Source: Aporhodopirellula sallentina SM41
GTDB taxonomy: Bacteria; Planctomycetota; Planctomycetia; Pirellulales; Pirellulaceae
DNA length: 41,816 bases
Assembly (NCBI RefSeq): GCF_000346505.1
Contig: NZ_ANOH01000411.1
Location: 1 to 41,816, forward strand
Direction of reading: 5' to 3'
The notes under the pieces were generated by a model. The model ran no database searches, was not told where the DNA came from, and saw only the letters and a list, made by a program, of their open reading frames with translations. The translations under genes and the position numbers were made by a program. Positions 1 through 8,626 of the stretch are shown here, piece by piece. Each line of letters starts with the position of its first letter. The stretch's first letter is position 1.

Positions 1-153
1 TCGCTCCGTCGTCGTCAGTGATTGTAGTCCGACGGTGAACGTGCCTGCAGTCACCGCATCGAACGAGGTGGTTTCTCCAGTCGCATCGTCGTACTCGCCG
101 TCGTTGTTCAGGTCCCAAGCGTAAGCCGCGATCGTGCCGTCGCCGTCGGATCA
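1..153 (-). pseudogene. Cut-off 3' remnant of the CotH/LTD protein (second PKD domain)
   Basis: Read on past the TGA at 151-153, the same frame gives a PKD-like stretch (SDGDGTIAAYAWDLNNDGEY and onward) that matches the intact first PKD copy encoded around 2040-2230 almost residue for residue. The TGA stands where the first copy has Ser (TCA to TGA would suffice). Near the left edge a second lesion is visible: compared with the first copy, one base is missing between positions 21 and 22, which turns the expected GLQVTDDDG into GLQSLTTT. Two independent lesions in 150 bp suggest decay of the 3' end, though assembly errors are possible. The gene continues beyond the window. Confidence 0.7.
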
Positions 154-2913
154 GGCTGTGCCACTGAGCGAGATCGTATCGCCAACGGTTCCGGTGTAAG
201 GGCCTCCCGCGTCAGCGGTTGGCGCGACGTTTTCAATAGTGTCGTTGGTGTTCATCGCACCGGGAGTCGCCACCGACAACACCGTCAACGTCGAGGAACC
301 GTCAGGGAATCGTCCGTAGGAAACATCTGCCGTTTGTTCGTCAAACGTGATCGAATCGACCAGGGTTTCGCCGTCAGTATTGTAAAGCAAAACGCTTTCG
401 CCACCCGCGGAGAGTTTGAAGGATGCGTGATCGTCGCCTTGGTCGGTATCGTCATCAGCCCAAATGATCAGGTAGCCGCCTGTGTCGATCGTCGATCCAT
501 CGGGGAACTGCCACTGGGTTGGATCTTCGGCGTCATCGGTCAGGTAGAATCCGCTGAGGTCAACCGAAGTTGTGCCGGGGTTGTATAGCTCGATCCAATC
601 TTCAAACGAGTCCGCTTCATCGGGGTCTTCGATCGTTGCGTCATTGTCAGCCATGATCTCGTTGATGTAGATCTCGATCGATTCCGGATCCAGATCGTAC
701 GTCGCCAGAACCGAGGTCAGATATGTGGAACGATCTTCGATAAAACTGGTTAGTCCGTAGATCGTCCTCATGCCGTCACTGACATCGGTCGTCAGATTCT
801 GCTCGAACTGTGCCGTCGTGTACTGCTTGTTCGGGTCCGCGGTTACGTCGGTTCGAATCAGGTCGGCAAGCTCATTGATTCGAGCGGTAGCCGACGTGAC
901 ATCGAAGCCTTCTTCGAGCATCTCAGCCAGATCGCGAAGGTAGTCGGTGCTGTAATCATCGATTGCCCACAGGTTTTCCGCCAGCGGTCGCGGTTCGTCT
1001 TCCACAGGAGTTCCCGGAGGCCCCATGACCGTTCCCGTCGGCAACCAGAAGGGATCAATCTCGACCGGATCTTGGAATCGGTCGACGAACTGAGTAAATG
1101 TGCCGAACGATTCGTTCACATCCCAGAACACGTGCGTGAACTCACCCGTGTCGTCACGATCGTAGAGGTAGTAATTGTGTGCCGCACCGATGTACGAATC
1201 CAAGTTTACGAATAGGTTGTTGAGCGCAAGCGAAGCAAGCGTATCATCGACATCCAACAGCGGTTCGATGGCGTCGGCCAATTCACCCGACGGAGCGTTG
1301 TTGAGCACGTCGATGAACTCGATCAAATCCGTGTAGTCGTTCGCGGTCTCATTGGTCTTCAGTTCGTAGAATTCTTCGTAGTCCGCTTGATCAGTGCCCA
1401 GGTACGTCAGGTCCGAACCAAAGTCGGCTTGCGGGTCTTCCAGTAAGGCATCGTCCGACGCGGTTCCCTTGTAGAGGTTTCCGTCTTCGTCGTCGCTAAA
1501 CCGGCTTTGCACGAACGTTTTGTCGATTTGCTCGACCGCCGTGTACAGCCCGTAATACTCACCGTTGATGTAGACCTTGGTATGCACCGCACGACCAACG
1601 CCTTCCACAAAGTTCGAAGCGTAGTCGTAGAACAGTTTCTCCCGCAGCATCGTCGGGTCGTTATAGTTGTTGTTCAGGTTCAGCTTCTTCAAACCCTGAA
1701 ACGTTAGATCGTCGTTGTCTTCATCGTATTCATCGAAGTCAATTTTGATCGACTTCTTCACGCCTGTGCCATCGAATGACGAGTTGCCTTTGAAGCGAAC
1801 GCCAACCTGGTCCAGTTCGATCCCGTCGCCCACAAAGCTGGCCTCAAAATACGGATCGTCTGGATCATTGGCGTGCGAATCGTAGAGCGTGTCGTACCAG
1901 TCGTCATCTTCAAACGTGATGTAGATCTCGTGAACGTAGGTGTCGTCGAAGAATGCGGCGGATGCATCATCAATGGCAACAGGGTCCCAGGGCGACACTT
2001 CGTCTCCCACGTTTGAAATGACAATCGTTCCCGTGTCGATGTCGGTTTCACCATCATCGTCGGTGACTTGTAGGCCGACGACGAACGTGCCCGCCGTCAT
2101 TGAAGAGAAGTTTGCGTCTTCGCCGGTCGCGTCGTCATACTCGCCGTCGTTGTCCAGGTCCCAAGCGTAGGACGCGATGGTCCCATCATCGTCGTCGGAT
2201 GCCGAAGCGGATAGCGAGATGGTGTCTGCGGTGGTACCCGCGTATGGTCCACCTGCATCCGCGGTCGGTGCGACATTCGACTCCGTAATATTCGAATTGG
2301 CGGCACCAGGCGTTGCAGTCAGCATCGAACCAAGAGTGTCACCGCCGTCGGGCGAGCGACCGTAGGAAACGTCGGTCAACTGCGCACCAAATTCAATTGA
2401 GTCGAGCAGGGTGGTTCCGTCGGTGTCGTAAAGTGCGACCGTTTCACCGTCAGATGACAATTTGAAGGAAGCGTGGTTGTCCCCTTGATCCGTATCACCA
2501 TCGGCCCAAATCAGCAGGTGTTCGCCCGCCGCGATGGACGAACCTGATGGAAATTCCCACTGCTCCGGATCGCTGACGTCGTCGGTCAAGAACTTCCCAC
2601 TCAGGTCGATTGCATCGGTGCTTGCGTTGTAGATTTCGATCCAGTCGTCAAACGCTCCGACTTCATCGGGATCTTCGATAATCGAATCGTTGTCCGCCAT
2701 GAGTTCGTTGATGCAAAGATCACCGGCCAACATCTGGCGCGCCTCCAGGGCTTCGGCACGCAGGCAACGTGATGTGCGATGTCGACGTGTTTTTTTGGTG
2801 TTGTTCGAGCGGCGGACTTGTGAGATTGCAGAACTTGGAAGTTTCATGTCTTGGCGGTTGATTTCAATGGTGGAATTACGATCTAAATTCCAATGCGTTG
2901 TCGAAGCAAACAT
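151..2913 (-). CDS. CotH-type spore-coat kinase-like protein with lamin-tail and PKD domains (3' interrupted)
   Basis: Large secreted or surface protein, 920 residues to the stop. Order seen: basic N-terminus with the motif LEARQML (about 56-62), the planctomycete LEPR-XLL-type export signature; lamin-tail domain (about 65-205, INELMADN...DWIEIYN); PKD domain (about 215-300, PTADAGGPY...YAWDLDNDGEYDD); CotH-like domain (about 325-730, GNSSF, LNLNNNYND, YGLYTAVEQIDKTF and VFWDVNESFG, the last being the acidic metal/ATP-site region of CotH); second lamin-tail domain (about 750-890); then the beginning of a second PKD domain, where TGA stops it. CotH proteins are atypical kinases that phosphorylate secreted proteins; here a structural or adhesive role is equally possible. 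The start may be at 2913 or at the internal ATG at 2847. No partner gene is adjacent on this strand. Confidence 0.88.
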   Translation of the reverse strand: MFASTTHWNLDRNSTIEINRQDMKLPSSAISQVRRSNNTKKTRRHRTSRCLRAEALEARQMLAGDLCINELMADNDSIIEDPDEVGAFDDWIEIYNASTDAIDLSGKFLTDDVSDPEQWEFPSGSSIAAGEHLLIWADGDTDQGDNHASFKLSSDGETVALYDTDGTTLLDSIEFGAQLTDVSYGRSPDGGDTLGSMLTATPGAANSNITESNVAPTADAGGPYAGTTADTISLSASASDDDDGTIASYAWDLDNDGEYDDATGEDANFSSMTAGTFVVGLQVTDDDGETDIDTGTIVISNVGDEVSPWDPVAIDDASAAFFDDTYVHEIYITFEDDDWYDTLYDSHANDPDDPYFEASFVGDGIELDQVGVRFKGNSSFDGTGVKKSIKIDFDEYDEDNDDLTFQGLKKLNLNNNYNDPTMLREKLFYDYASNFVEGVGRAVHTKVYINGEYYGLYTAVEQIDKTFVQSRFSDDEDGNLYKGTASDDALLEDPQADFGSDLTYLGTDQADYEEFYELKTNETANDYTDLIEFIDVLNNAPSGELADAIEPLLDVDDTLASLALNNLFVNLDSYIGAAHNYYLYDRDDTGEFTHVFWDVNESFGTFTQFVDRFQDPVEIDPFWLPTGTVMGPPGTPVEDEPRPLAENLWAIDDYSTDYLRDLAEMLEEGFDVTSATARINELADLIRTDVTADPNKQYTTAQFEQNLTTDVSDGMRTIYGLTSFIEDRSTYLTSVLATYDLDPESIEIYINEIMADNDATIEDPDEADSFEDWIELYNPGTTSVDLSGFYLTDDAEDPTQWQFPDGSTIDTGGYLIIWADDDTDQGDDHASFKLSAGGESVLLYNTDGETLVDSITFDEQTADVSYGRFPDGSSTLTVLSVATPGAMNTNDTIENVAPTADAGGPYTGTVGDTISLSGTA

Positions 2914-3197
2914 CGGGCCACCAAAAAAATGAAAATCTCGCAGTGAACCAGGTCACGAGTCCCCTGCTCGCCGGGGCGTCAATGTCATGGTGGAAGTCGC
3001 CAAGATTTTGGGCCCGCCATCAATTTGCAATTCATGGCGAGTTACGTTGCGAAAATCCAAGGCATTCGTGAAAGCCATTCGCACATTCACGCAAGTGTGC
3101 CGAGGTGACCGCGTTGGAGAGGTTTTCGAGCCTCGACGGCAGGCGTGCGACATATCGTCTAGCCCATGATGGGGTGCACGCTCGACGAGTGGCATCG

Positions 3198-3273
3198 GTA
3201 GCGAAACTCACCAAGAGTTTCGGCTTGGCTGGTCGACGGTGGTGGTGCCGAAAGTCTTGGCGACATTCGCTAC
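3198..3273. repeat. REPIN-like element, family 1, complete
   Basis: Begins with GTAG and ends with CTAC. Each end folds into its own hairpin: left arms CGAAACTC and GAGTTTCG around loop ACCAA; right arms near CGAATGTC and GACTTTCG around loop GCCAA. Two inverted REP sequences around a short variable middle is the architecture known as a REPIN. Related copies are at 26058-26125, 31780-31838 (right end lost) and 32034-32093 (left end lost). Confidence 0.8.
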
Positions 3274-3331
3274 GTATGGCATAGGCCTAAGTCATGTTTG
3301 GAAATTGATGCAAGTGCATAGAGATCGGGGT

Positions 3332-3352
3332 GGTATGCGGAGCATGCCCTAC
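3332..3352 (-). repeat. REP hairpin, family 2 (GTAG head, TCC loop)
   Basis: On the minus strand: GTAG, then stem arms GGCATGC and GCATACC around loop TCC. It shares head and loop but not stem sequence with the copies at 28770-28792 and 38811-38835. Confidence 0.65.
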
Positions 3353-3534
3353 GTCACTTCTTCGCGAAGGGAAGATAGGTCCACCCATTATCTATTGACT
3401 TTGGGTTCGCGTGGCTGATTGAGGTAGTGCGTGATAAGACCGAGTATCATTTACTGTGTTCGGCTGGACGCGTTTTCGTGCTCTATTCGACAGCAGACAT
3501 TTCGAGTCGCACATCACTGGATAGGAACATCTTG

Positions 3535-6072
3535 ATGAATCTACCGGGCCGGTCATCTTCGCTATGGAGCCCTCTGCTGCTTGCTCTTTTGGTCACTCCG
3601 TCACTCGCCGCTGTAGGGCAGGAGGCAAGCAACGATTCGGCTCGAGGGCCATTGGCAACCGATGGGCCTCGTCGATTCTTTGTGTCCCCTCGCGGGGACG
3701 ACGACGGGGTTGGAACAAGGGAACACCCATTTGCTACTTTGCATCGTGCGAGAGACGCCGCGAGAGAAATCGCGGGGAGGAGTGCTGAGATTATTCTCGG
3801 TCGTGGATCGTGGTCATTGGATACTGTGCTGAAGATGGATGAGCGTGACTCCGACGTCGTCTGGAGAGCAGCGTCGCCTGGGAAGTCCCATATCACGTCA
3901 GGAGTTTCGTTTGGGCCCAATCAACTGCGAAGGGTGTCGGGCGAGGATCGGAAACTCTTCCGAAAAGAGGTCGTCGATCGTATCGTGGAATTGGATCTCG
4001 GTACCGCTGGCGTCGGTGAAATGCGTCCCTGGCCGGACCGATTTGGCGATGGTACCGGAGGTCTCTTTGAAGTCTTCGTTGACGGGGAACGCATGCCGCT
4101 CGCTCGGTACCCCAACGTCGGCAACATGAAGATGAAGCGGGTCACACAAAATACGCCTGGCGTCTTTGAGTGGAGAGATGATCGTCACCGTGACTGGACT
4201 GATGCGATTGAACGAGGTGGGCTGTGGCTGCAAGGGTACTGGCGGGTTCCGTGGCAGGTCGACACCGTCCGAGTCGCCAAGCAGGACGCGGACCAAAATT
4301 TGGTTTACCATTCCACCAAGGTGGCACTGGGGATAGGCAATAAATACAAGCGGCCCCAGGGCAACGGTGCCGAGCCCTACATTGCGATCAACCTGCCCGA
4401 GGAGATCGACATGCCCGGTGAATGGGCTGTCGATTTCATTACCAATAAGCTTTACTTTCTGCCCGTCGTATCTCCAGACGAAGCTCGCATTACGATCGCA
4501 AGTTCGAAGGAGCCGTTGTTCGAACTCAAGGGAGCTAATCGTGTCGCGTTGAAGGGTTTAACGCTCGAGGTCGGGCGTAGCGATGGCATCGTTGTCAACG
4601 ACGGAGAGGGAGTGTCGATCTCACAATGCACCTTCCGGTATCTCGGGAAGACGGCCGTTCGAATCAGCGGTGGCAGGAAACATACGGTGGAACGTTGCCA
4701 TATCTACGAGATTGGTGGTGGCGGGATCGTAATCAGTGGTGGCGACCGCACGACATTGACACCCTGTCATCATGAGGCTCGTGATAACCATATCCACCAC
4801 TTTGCCCGAACTCAAAAAATATACGCCGCGGGGATTCAAATCTCCGGCGTTGGAGTCAAGGTTCGCCACAACGAGATCCACGATACACCGCATCTCGGGG
4901 TGGGCGTTTCGGGAAACGAGCATCTTCTGGAATACAACAACGTTTATCACTTTGCCCAAGTCTCCAACGACATGGGCGGCTTCTATTCCGTTCTCGACTG
5001 GGCCGGCCGCGGCAATGTCTATCGCTACAACCTGATTCACTCCAGCCCGAGCGGCGAAGGAATCTACTTTGACGATGGGCAGAGCGGAGCGTTGGTCTAT
5101 GGCAATGTTCTTTACCGATTGCACACGGGGATTTTTGTAGGTGGCGGGCACGACAACATTTCGCGAGGAAACATCGCGGTCGATTGCTCGGCGGGGTACC
5201 ATCTCGACGCGAGAGGCATCCATCGAAACTACACCGCCGAGAACCCCAAACGCGTCCACAGCGTCGCACAATTCAACCACAAGGAACCACCGTGGAGCAA
5301 AGCCTATCCAGAGATGGTTGATATCCTGGAAAACCATCCCGAACGCCCCACCGGGACGATGTTCAAAGACAACTTGGCGATCGATTGTCGGTCTGTTCTG
5401 CGTTTAAAGGACAAACCATACCTGAACCTCAGCATCATCGATAACAACGTGGCAGGCGATGACGACTACTCCACGTTGGATTCACTCGTGTCCGCGATCA
5501 CGGAAGGAAATCTCAAGAGCGTCGCACCGCAGATCAAGCACATGGCGATCGACCAAGCGGGACCGCGAAACGAAGAGGGCATTCACTACACCTATGTTGA
5601 TTCCGAGTCGACGCGGTATCGCTACGATTTCGGAACAAACGATTCGCCGGTCGGGGAAGGTTGGAGTCCAGTAACACCAGAAGCCCGAGGCCATCTCGAT
5701 ATCAGCAGTGGCATCAACATCACGGCCATCGACCGAGGTTCGCAGGACGCAGTTGATCCCGTCGCCCGCGATTTCATGACGGGATACGGAACCAGCAAAC
5801 TACGGCACAAAGTCAGCAACGGGATGTGGGAATTCACAGTTCAGTTACCAGATGCAGTTCATCCCAGGGGAGAATTGCGTGTCAAGGCGGAAGGCATCGC
5901 CTTTTCTCTCCATGTCGAGGAGGCGGGTGTGCCGACTCAGATTACGGGATCGGTTGAGGTGAAAGACGGCGAGCTGAACATCGACTTTCTGGGCGGCGAT
6001 TTCTTTGGTACCGGGGAATCGAATTCGCAATGGGCCGTCGCTGCTTTGTCACTCGTCAAAATGCAGCCATAG
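3535..6072 (+). CDS. Secreted right-handed parallel beta-helix protein (polysaccharide-active candidate)
   Basis: 845 residues from the ATG at 3535. I prefer this start to the frame opening at 3427 because AGGAAC lies about 7 nt upstream and the N-terminus is then a clean signal peptide (SSLWSPLLLALLVTPSLAAVGQ). After the signal comes the usual opening of secreted beta-helix enzymes (FFVSPRGDDDGVGTREHPFATL), followed from about residue 340 to 630 by short N/G/H-rich coils of a parallel beta-helix (VERCHIYEIGGGGIVISGG, VRHNEIHDTPHLGVGVSG, GNVYRYNLIHSSPSGEGIYF). The DWAGRGNVYRYN region resembles beta-helix glycosidases and lyases (a GH141-like member is one possibility), but I cannot name a family. 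The last about 130 residues look like a beta-sandwich. It converges with the SGNH hydrolase gene, and both may act on acylated or sulfated algal polysaccharide (inference). Confidence 0.85.
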   Translation: MNLPGRSSSLWSPLLLALLVTPSLAAVGQEASNDSARGPLATDGPRRFFVSPRGDDDGVGTREHPFATLHRARDAAREIAGRSAEIILGRGSWSLDTVLKMDERDSDVVWRAASPGKSHITSGVSFGPNQLRRVSGEDRKLFRKEVVDRIVELDLGTAGVGEMRPWPDRFGDGTGGLFEVFVDGERMPLARYPNVGNMKMKRVTQNTPGVFEWRDDRHRDWTDAIERGGLWLQGYWRVPWQVDTVRVAKQDADQNLVYHSTKVALGIGNKYKRPQGNGAEPYIAINLPEEIDMPGEWAVDFITNKLYFLPVVSPDEARITIASSKEPLFELKGANRVALKGLTLEVGRSDGIVVNDGEGVSISQCTFRYLGKTAVRISGGRKHTVERCHIYEIGGGGIVISGGDRTTLTPCHHEARDNHIHHFARTQKIYAAGIQISGVGVKVRHNEIHDTPHLGVGVSGNEHLLEYNNVYHFAQVSNDMGGFYSVLDWAGRGNVYRYNLIHSSPSGEGIYFDDGQSGALVYGNVLYRLHTGIFVGGGHDNISRGNIAVDCSAGYHLDARGIHRNYTAENPKRVHSVAQFNHKEPPWSKAYPEMVDILENHPERPTGTMFKDNLAIDCRSVLRLKDKPYLNLSIIDNNVAGDDDYSTLDSLVSAITEGNLKSVAPQIKHMAIDQAGPRNEEGIHYTYVDSESTRYRYDFGTNDSPVGEGWSPVTPEARGHLDISSGINITAIDRGSQDAVDPVARDFMTGYGTSKLRHKVSNGMWEFTVQLPDAVHPRGELRVKAEGIAFSLHVEEAGVPTQITGSVEVKDGELNIDFLGGDFFGTGESNSQWAVAALSLVKMQP

Positions 6073-6384
6073 CAGCAGCGTGACAACCCTTTTGGGTATC
6101 CACTGATTCGGGATGAGCGACAAGGCAATCGCGAGAGTGATGGTGGCTGTCGCTATTGACCAAGAAAAGAACGAAGGACACGAAAGTTGTGGGTGAGGTA
6201 TCTTTGCGACGGGAGGAACGTCGTCGCGATTGTCACTCGCTTGTGCTTCGTGCTAGTAAAATCTAGCGATGGTCGTTAGCCGCGGTTTGTATGGAGCATA
6301 CGGGGCGAACGCCCGCCGGCTAATTGGTTTGTCGAGGTGGCTGGATCGGTTCTCGATTTTTCGATGCTCAGCAGGTTGCGGATT
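6073..6384. other. Intergenic region between convergent genes
   Basis: No gene seen. A small inverted repeat (GCTAG, then TAAAAT, then CTAGC) lies near 6252-6267 and a GTATG/CATAC hairpin with a GAG loop near 6289-6301. Neither is followed by a T tract. A terminator for either flanking gene is not evident. Confidence 0.5.
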
Positions 6385-7104
6385 TCAGTGGGTTGCGGAC
6401 GGATGTGTGTGTGCTTGTTCGGCACTGGCCGACACGTGTTTCATAATTGCGTTTGCAACCTGTTTCGCTATTTCTTTCGCGCCTTCTGCATTTGGATGGA
6501 TGCTATCGGGGAACATCTTTTTCTTGCCGCTCAAAGCGGTGTTGAGATCGATGATGCTGACTCCCGTTTGCTCGGCAATCTCGTTGATTTTCGGAATGAG
6601 TTCATTCACGATCACCTCGTTACCGAACTTGAATTTGTCATGTCCGGGATAAACGGGGACCGGATAGCAGATCCAGATTTTTGGTTCGCTATCGAGATCC
6701 TGGAAAGAGCGAATCAAGTCAACGTAGTCAGAAACGTAATCCGCCTGGTGTTTCTCCCAGTTCATAGGCCTTAAGTCATTCGTGCCTAGTTTGATGATCA
6801 CGATATCGGGATTCATGGCAAGCGCAGCCTTGTACTCCCGAGTGTCCCAGTAAGGAGCGTGTCCCTGCTTCAACACCGTTCGACCGTTGCGTCCAAAATT
6901 CCCAACGGACCATCCGTCGCCGAGTGCGTGGGCGAGTTGAGCGGGATAGCTTTGGTGTTCTCGGTCTTCTATCGCGAATCCAAAAGTGATGCTATCGCCC
7001 ACACAAGCTACTTTTATTGGCGCTGTCTTTCCTTCTGCCAACGCGACCATCGAGGTTACCAACACTGTCGCTGTTGCCATGAAGGTGATGATTCTGTTTG
7101 GCAT
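6385..7104 (-). CDS. Secreted SGNH/GDSL-type esterase or acetylhydrolase
   Basis: 239 residues from the ATG at 7104, giving a signal peptide (MPNRIITFMATATVLVTSMVALAEG). The longer frame to 7479 overlaps the methyltransferase gene antiparallel in phase and is unlikely to be used. All SGNH blocks are visible: block I VACVGDSITFG with nucleophile Ser, block II Gly in GNFGRNGRT, block III IIKLGTNDLRP, and block V FPDSIHPNAEG with the Asp-x-x-His of the triad. The family removes acetyl or acyl groups from sugars or lipids. The signal sequence puts it outside the cytoplasm. It lies between the beta-helix protein (convergent) and the methyltransferase (same strand, 157 bp upstream), so it probably has its own promoter. 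Confidence 0.9.
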   Translation of the reverse strand: MPNRIITFMATATVLVTSMVALAEGKTAPIKVACVGDSITFGFAIEDREHQSYPAQLAHALGDGWSVGNFGRNGRTVLKQGHAPYWDTREYKAALAMNPDIVIIKLGTNDLRPMNWEKHQADYVSDYVDLIRSFQDLDSEPKIWICYPVPVYPGHDKFKFGNEVIVNELIPKINEIAEQTGVSIIDLNTALSGKKKMFPDSIHPNAEGAKEIAKQVANAIMKHVSASAEQAHTHPSATH

Positions 7105-7261
7105 AGTGTTGTGTTTCGTTTGGTTTGCCGAACGGTGGGAGCAGTGATCGGAGTCGGTGGCGTGTTGTTTTCGAGGAGAGGGCAGGGGATGCCACCTGTC
7201 ATCACTTGATGCAGGTTCAATCGCAGCCGCAGTTCGTCGATTCATTCTGATTTTGGTTTCG

Positions 7262-7957
7262 CTATGCATAGGATACCCAACCACGAAACGCGAATCCGGT
7301 GTAGAACAAGCTGACGTCGGAGAACCCCGCTTCGCGCATGAGCGATTCGTCCTGTTCGGGGGCGAGAATGGTGAGATGAGAGTCGATTGCTTTGCGTGCT
7401 TTCTCTGCTTTTGCAGGTTCCACTCCAGAACTTGTGACGTACGCGGCGTATCGCGACAGCCACCTCGAACGTGCCCCATCGGATTGCGGAAAGCTCATGT
7501 GAACGGCAATGAAGGGTGCGTTCGGCTTAAGACGCTGGCGCACGGCAGCCAACATTTGCTTTCGCTCTTCGACGTCGGCAAAATGCATGGTTAAAATGCA
7601 TGTCGCTGCATCAAACGGTCCGCTCGGTGCGACGTCGATCTTGCCTTCGTGAAGAGAAACTCGCGAGCCAAGCGGCCCCAGGGTTTGAGTGGCCAGTTGC
7701 AGCATCGATGGCGATGGATCAACGCCATCAAACGTCCAGCTTGGTTGGGCTTCGGCGAAGGCCTTCAGTTCCAGCCCGCCGCCTGCCCCGACAACCAAAA
7801 CACGCCCACCGGTTCCAACACGTTCAGCCAGCAACAATGTCGCCATCCGCTGCATGTCAGTGAAACCGGGGAAAGCAAGCCGTGGTGAATCCGCGTAGTT
7901 GGCAACCGCTTGCGGATCATGAAATGCTGCCCTCAAAAAGTCATCGTTGGACGCCAT
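7262..7957 (-). CDS. Class I SAM-dependent methyltransferase
   Basis: 231 residues from the ATG at 7957. Rossmann-fold methyltransferase: SAM-binding motif I VLVVGAGGGLELKAFA, acidic motif II end FDGVDPSPSML, motif post-I/IV GPFDAATCILTMHF. The substrate is unknown; the fold fits a small-molecule methyltransferase (UbiE/Tehb-like). Its start lies 17 nt inside the end of the upstream Rrf2 regulator gene in another frame, so the two are very probably translated from one mRNA with coupling. An Rrf2 regulator next to a methyltransferase of this type is a recurrent bacterial pair, which suggests that the regulator controls the methyltransferase and its own gene. In-frame ATGs further upstream (to 8080) would force a much longer overlap and are less likely. 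Confidence 0.85.
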   Translation of the reverse strand: MASNDDFLRAAFHDPQAVANYADSPRLAFPGFTDMQRMATLLLAERVGTGGRVLVVGAGGGLELKAFAEAQPSWTFDGVDPSPSMLQLATQTLGPLGSRVSLHEGKIDVAPSGPFDAATCILTMHFADVEERKQMLAAVRQRLKPNAPFIAVHMSFPQSDGARSRWLSRYAAYVTSSGVEPAKAEKARKAIDSHLTILAPEQDESLMREAGFSDVSLFYTGFAFRGWVSYA

Positions 7958-8414
7958 GAGAATTCCGTTTTGCCTTGAGAGAAACACCTTTGGCTCGAAG
8001 TCGTTCATGGCAATCCGAGTTGAGTGATGCCAGGGTGACCTCACCGAGTCGCTGTAGCAACAATTGCTCGGCTTCGTCAAACGTCTGGCCTAGCGCAGCG
8101 TTCACGGATTGCTCCACCAAGCATCCCGGCGAATCGGTGCGGTTGCCGATCGCCAGCAACGAGGGACTGCCGACCGCTTCGTAGATGTCCCGCAACGTGA
8201 CTTCTTCCAGGTTACACGCCACCGTCCAACCGCCACCATGTCCCTTTTCCGATCGCACGTAGTCTTGCTCGCGCAGTCCCGCCATCAGGCGACGCACCAC
8301 AACAGGATTCGTGTCCATGATCTTGGACAGATCATCGGACGTGACCGGTTCATCCAGTTCTGCCATGTGCAGCAAAATGTGGAGCACGCCCGATAGTTTG
8401 CTATCTCGCTTCAT
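7941..8414 (-). CDS. Rrf2-family transcriptional regulator
   Basis: 157 residues from the ATG at 8414. The winged-helix N-terminus of Rrf2 proteins is clear: SGVLHILLHMAELDEPVTS, DLSKIMDTNPVVVRRLMAGL and the wing EKGHGGGWTVA; the dimerisation helix and short C-terminus follow. Only one Cys (SPGCLVEQ) lies in the loop that carries three in the iron-sulfur members IscR, NsrR and RirA, so this is likely a cluster-free member (YwnA-like) or one sensing through a single Cys. The frame upstream to 8579 has no supported start. A GTAA-N9-TTAC dyad directly abuts the start codon and may be its own operator. Heads a two-gene operon with the methyltransferase. Confidence 0.9.
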   Translation of the reverse strand: MKRDSKLSGVLHILLHMAELDEPVTSDDLSKIMDTNPVVVRRLMAGLREQDYVRSEKGHGGGWTVACNLEEVTLRDIYEAVGSPSLLAIGNRTDSPGCLVEQSVNAALGQTFDEAEQLLLQRLGEVTLASLNSDCHERLRAKGVSLKAKRNSHGVQR

Positions 8415-8454
8415 GTAACTTACGGTATTACGTGAAGGTGTTTTCGTCAAGCTG
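8415..8454 (-). promoter_or_regulatory. Candidate promoter and Rrf2 autoregulatory operator
   Basis: On the minus strand a TTGACG hexamer lies upstream of the Rrf2 gene. Between it and the ATG is a dyad, GTAA, nine bases, TTAC (8415-8431), that touches the start codon. No convincing -10 is visible (TACCGT at 17 bp spacing is poor). A dyad of this size suits an Rrf2 dimer; the assignment is inference. Confidence 0.4.
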
Positions 8455-8488
8455 GAAACTTGTGGGCATGGGAATCGTGCCAATGAGC

Positions 8489-8626
8489 ATGTCTCGGCGT
8501 TGGTCTTCGCGTCGCAACCGTGAGCCGAATGGCCATTAGGCCTCGGGTGGAATCGTCGACTCGGTTTACGGGCCAACATACCGAATACCCGAGTGCTTAC
8601 GCACTTCGGCTCATTGGTGGGGAACG
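8489..8626 (+). repeat. GTGAGCCGAA-type long repeat, family 3, copy 1
   Basis: Direct repeat of 10024-10162. The core (8520-8614) starts GTGAGCCGAA and ends TTCGGCTCAT, an inverted terminal repeat. Just inside the left end is a hairpin GGCC, ATTA, GGCC; inside the right end AGTGC, TTAC, GCACT. The similarity to copy 2 also covers about 30 bp before the core and about 12 bp after it. Confidence 0.85.

Larger units (their letters stand above)
2914..3534. other. Intergenic region with two repeat elements
   Basis: This stretch separates two divergent secreted-protein genes. It must hold both promoters, but I could not assign them. Apart from the REPIN at 3198-3273 and the REP hairpin at 3332-3352 I see no gene; the short open frames here are not supported. 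Confidence 0.6.

Noticed and set aside
4621-5337. 238-codon open frame opposite the beta-helix gene
   Set aside because: Antisense shadow of a well-supported secreted beta-helix protein.
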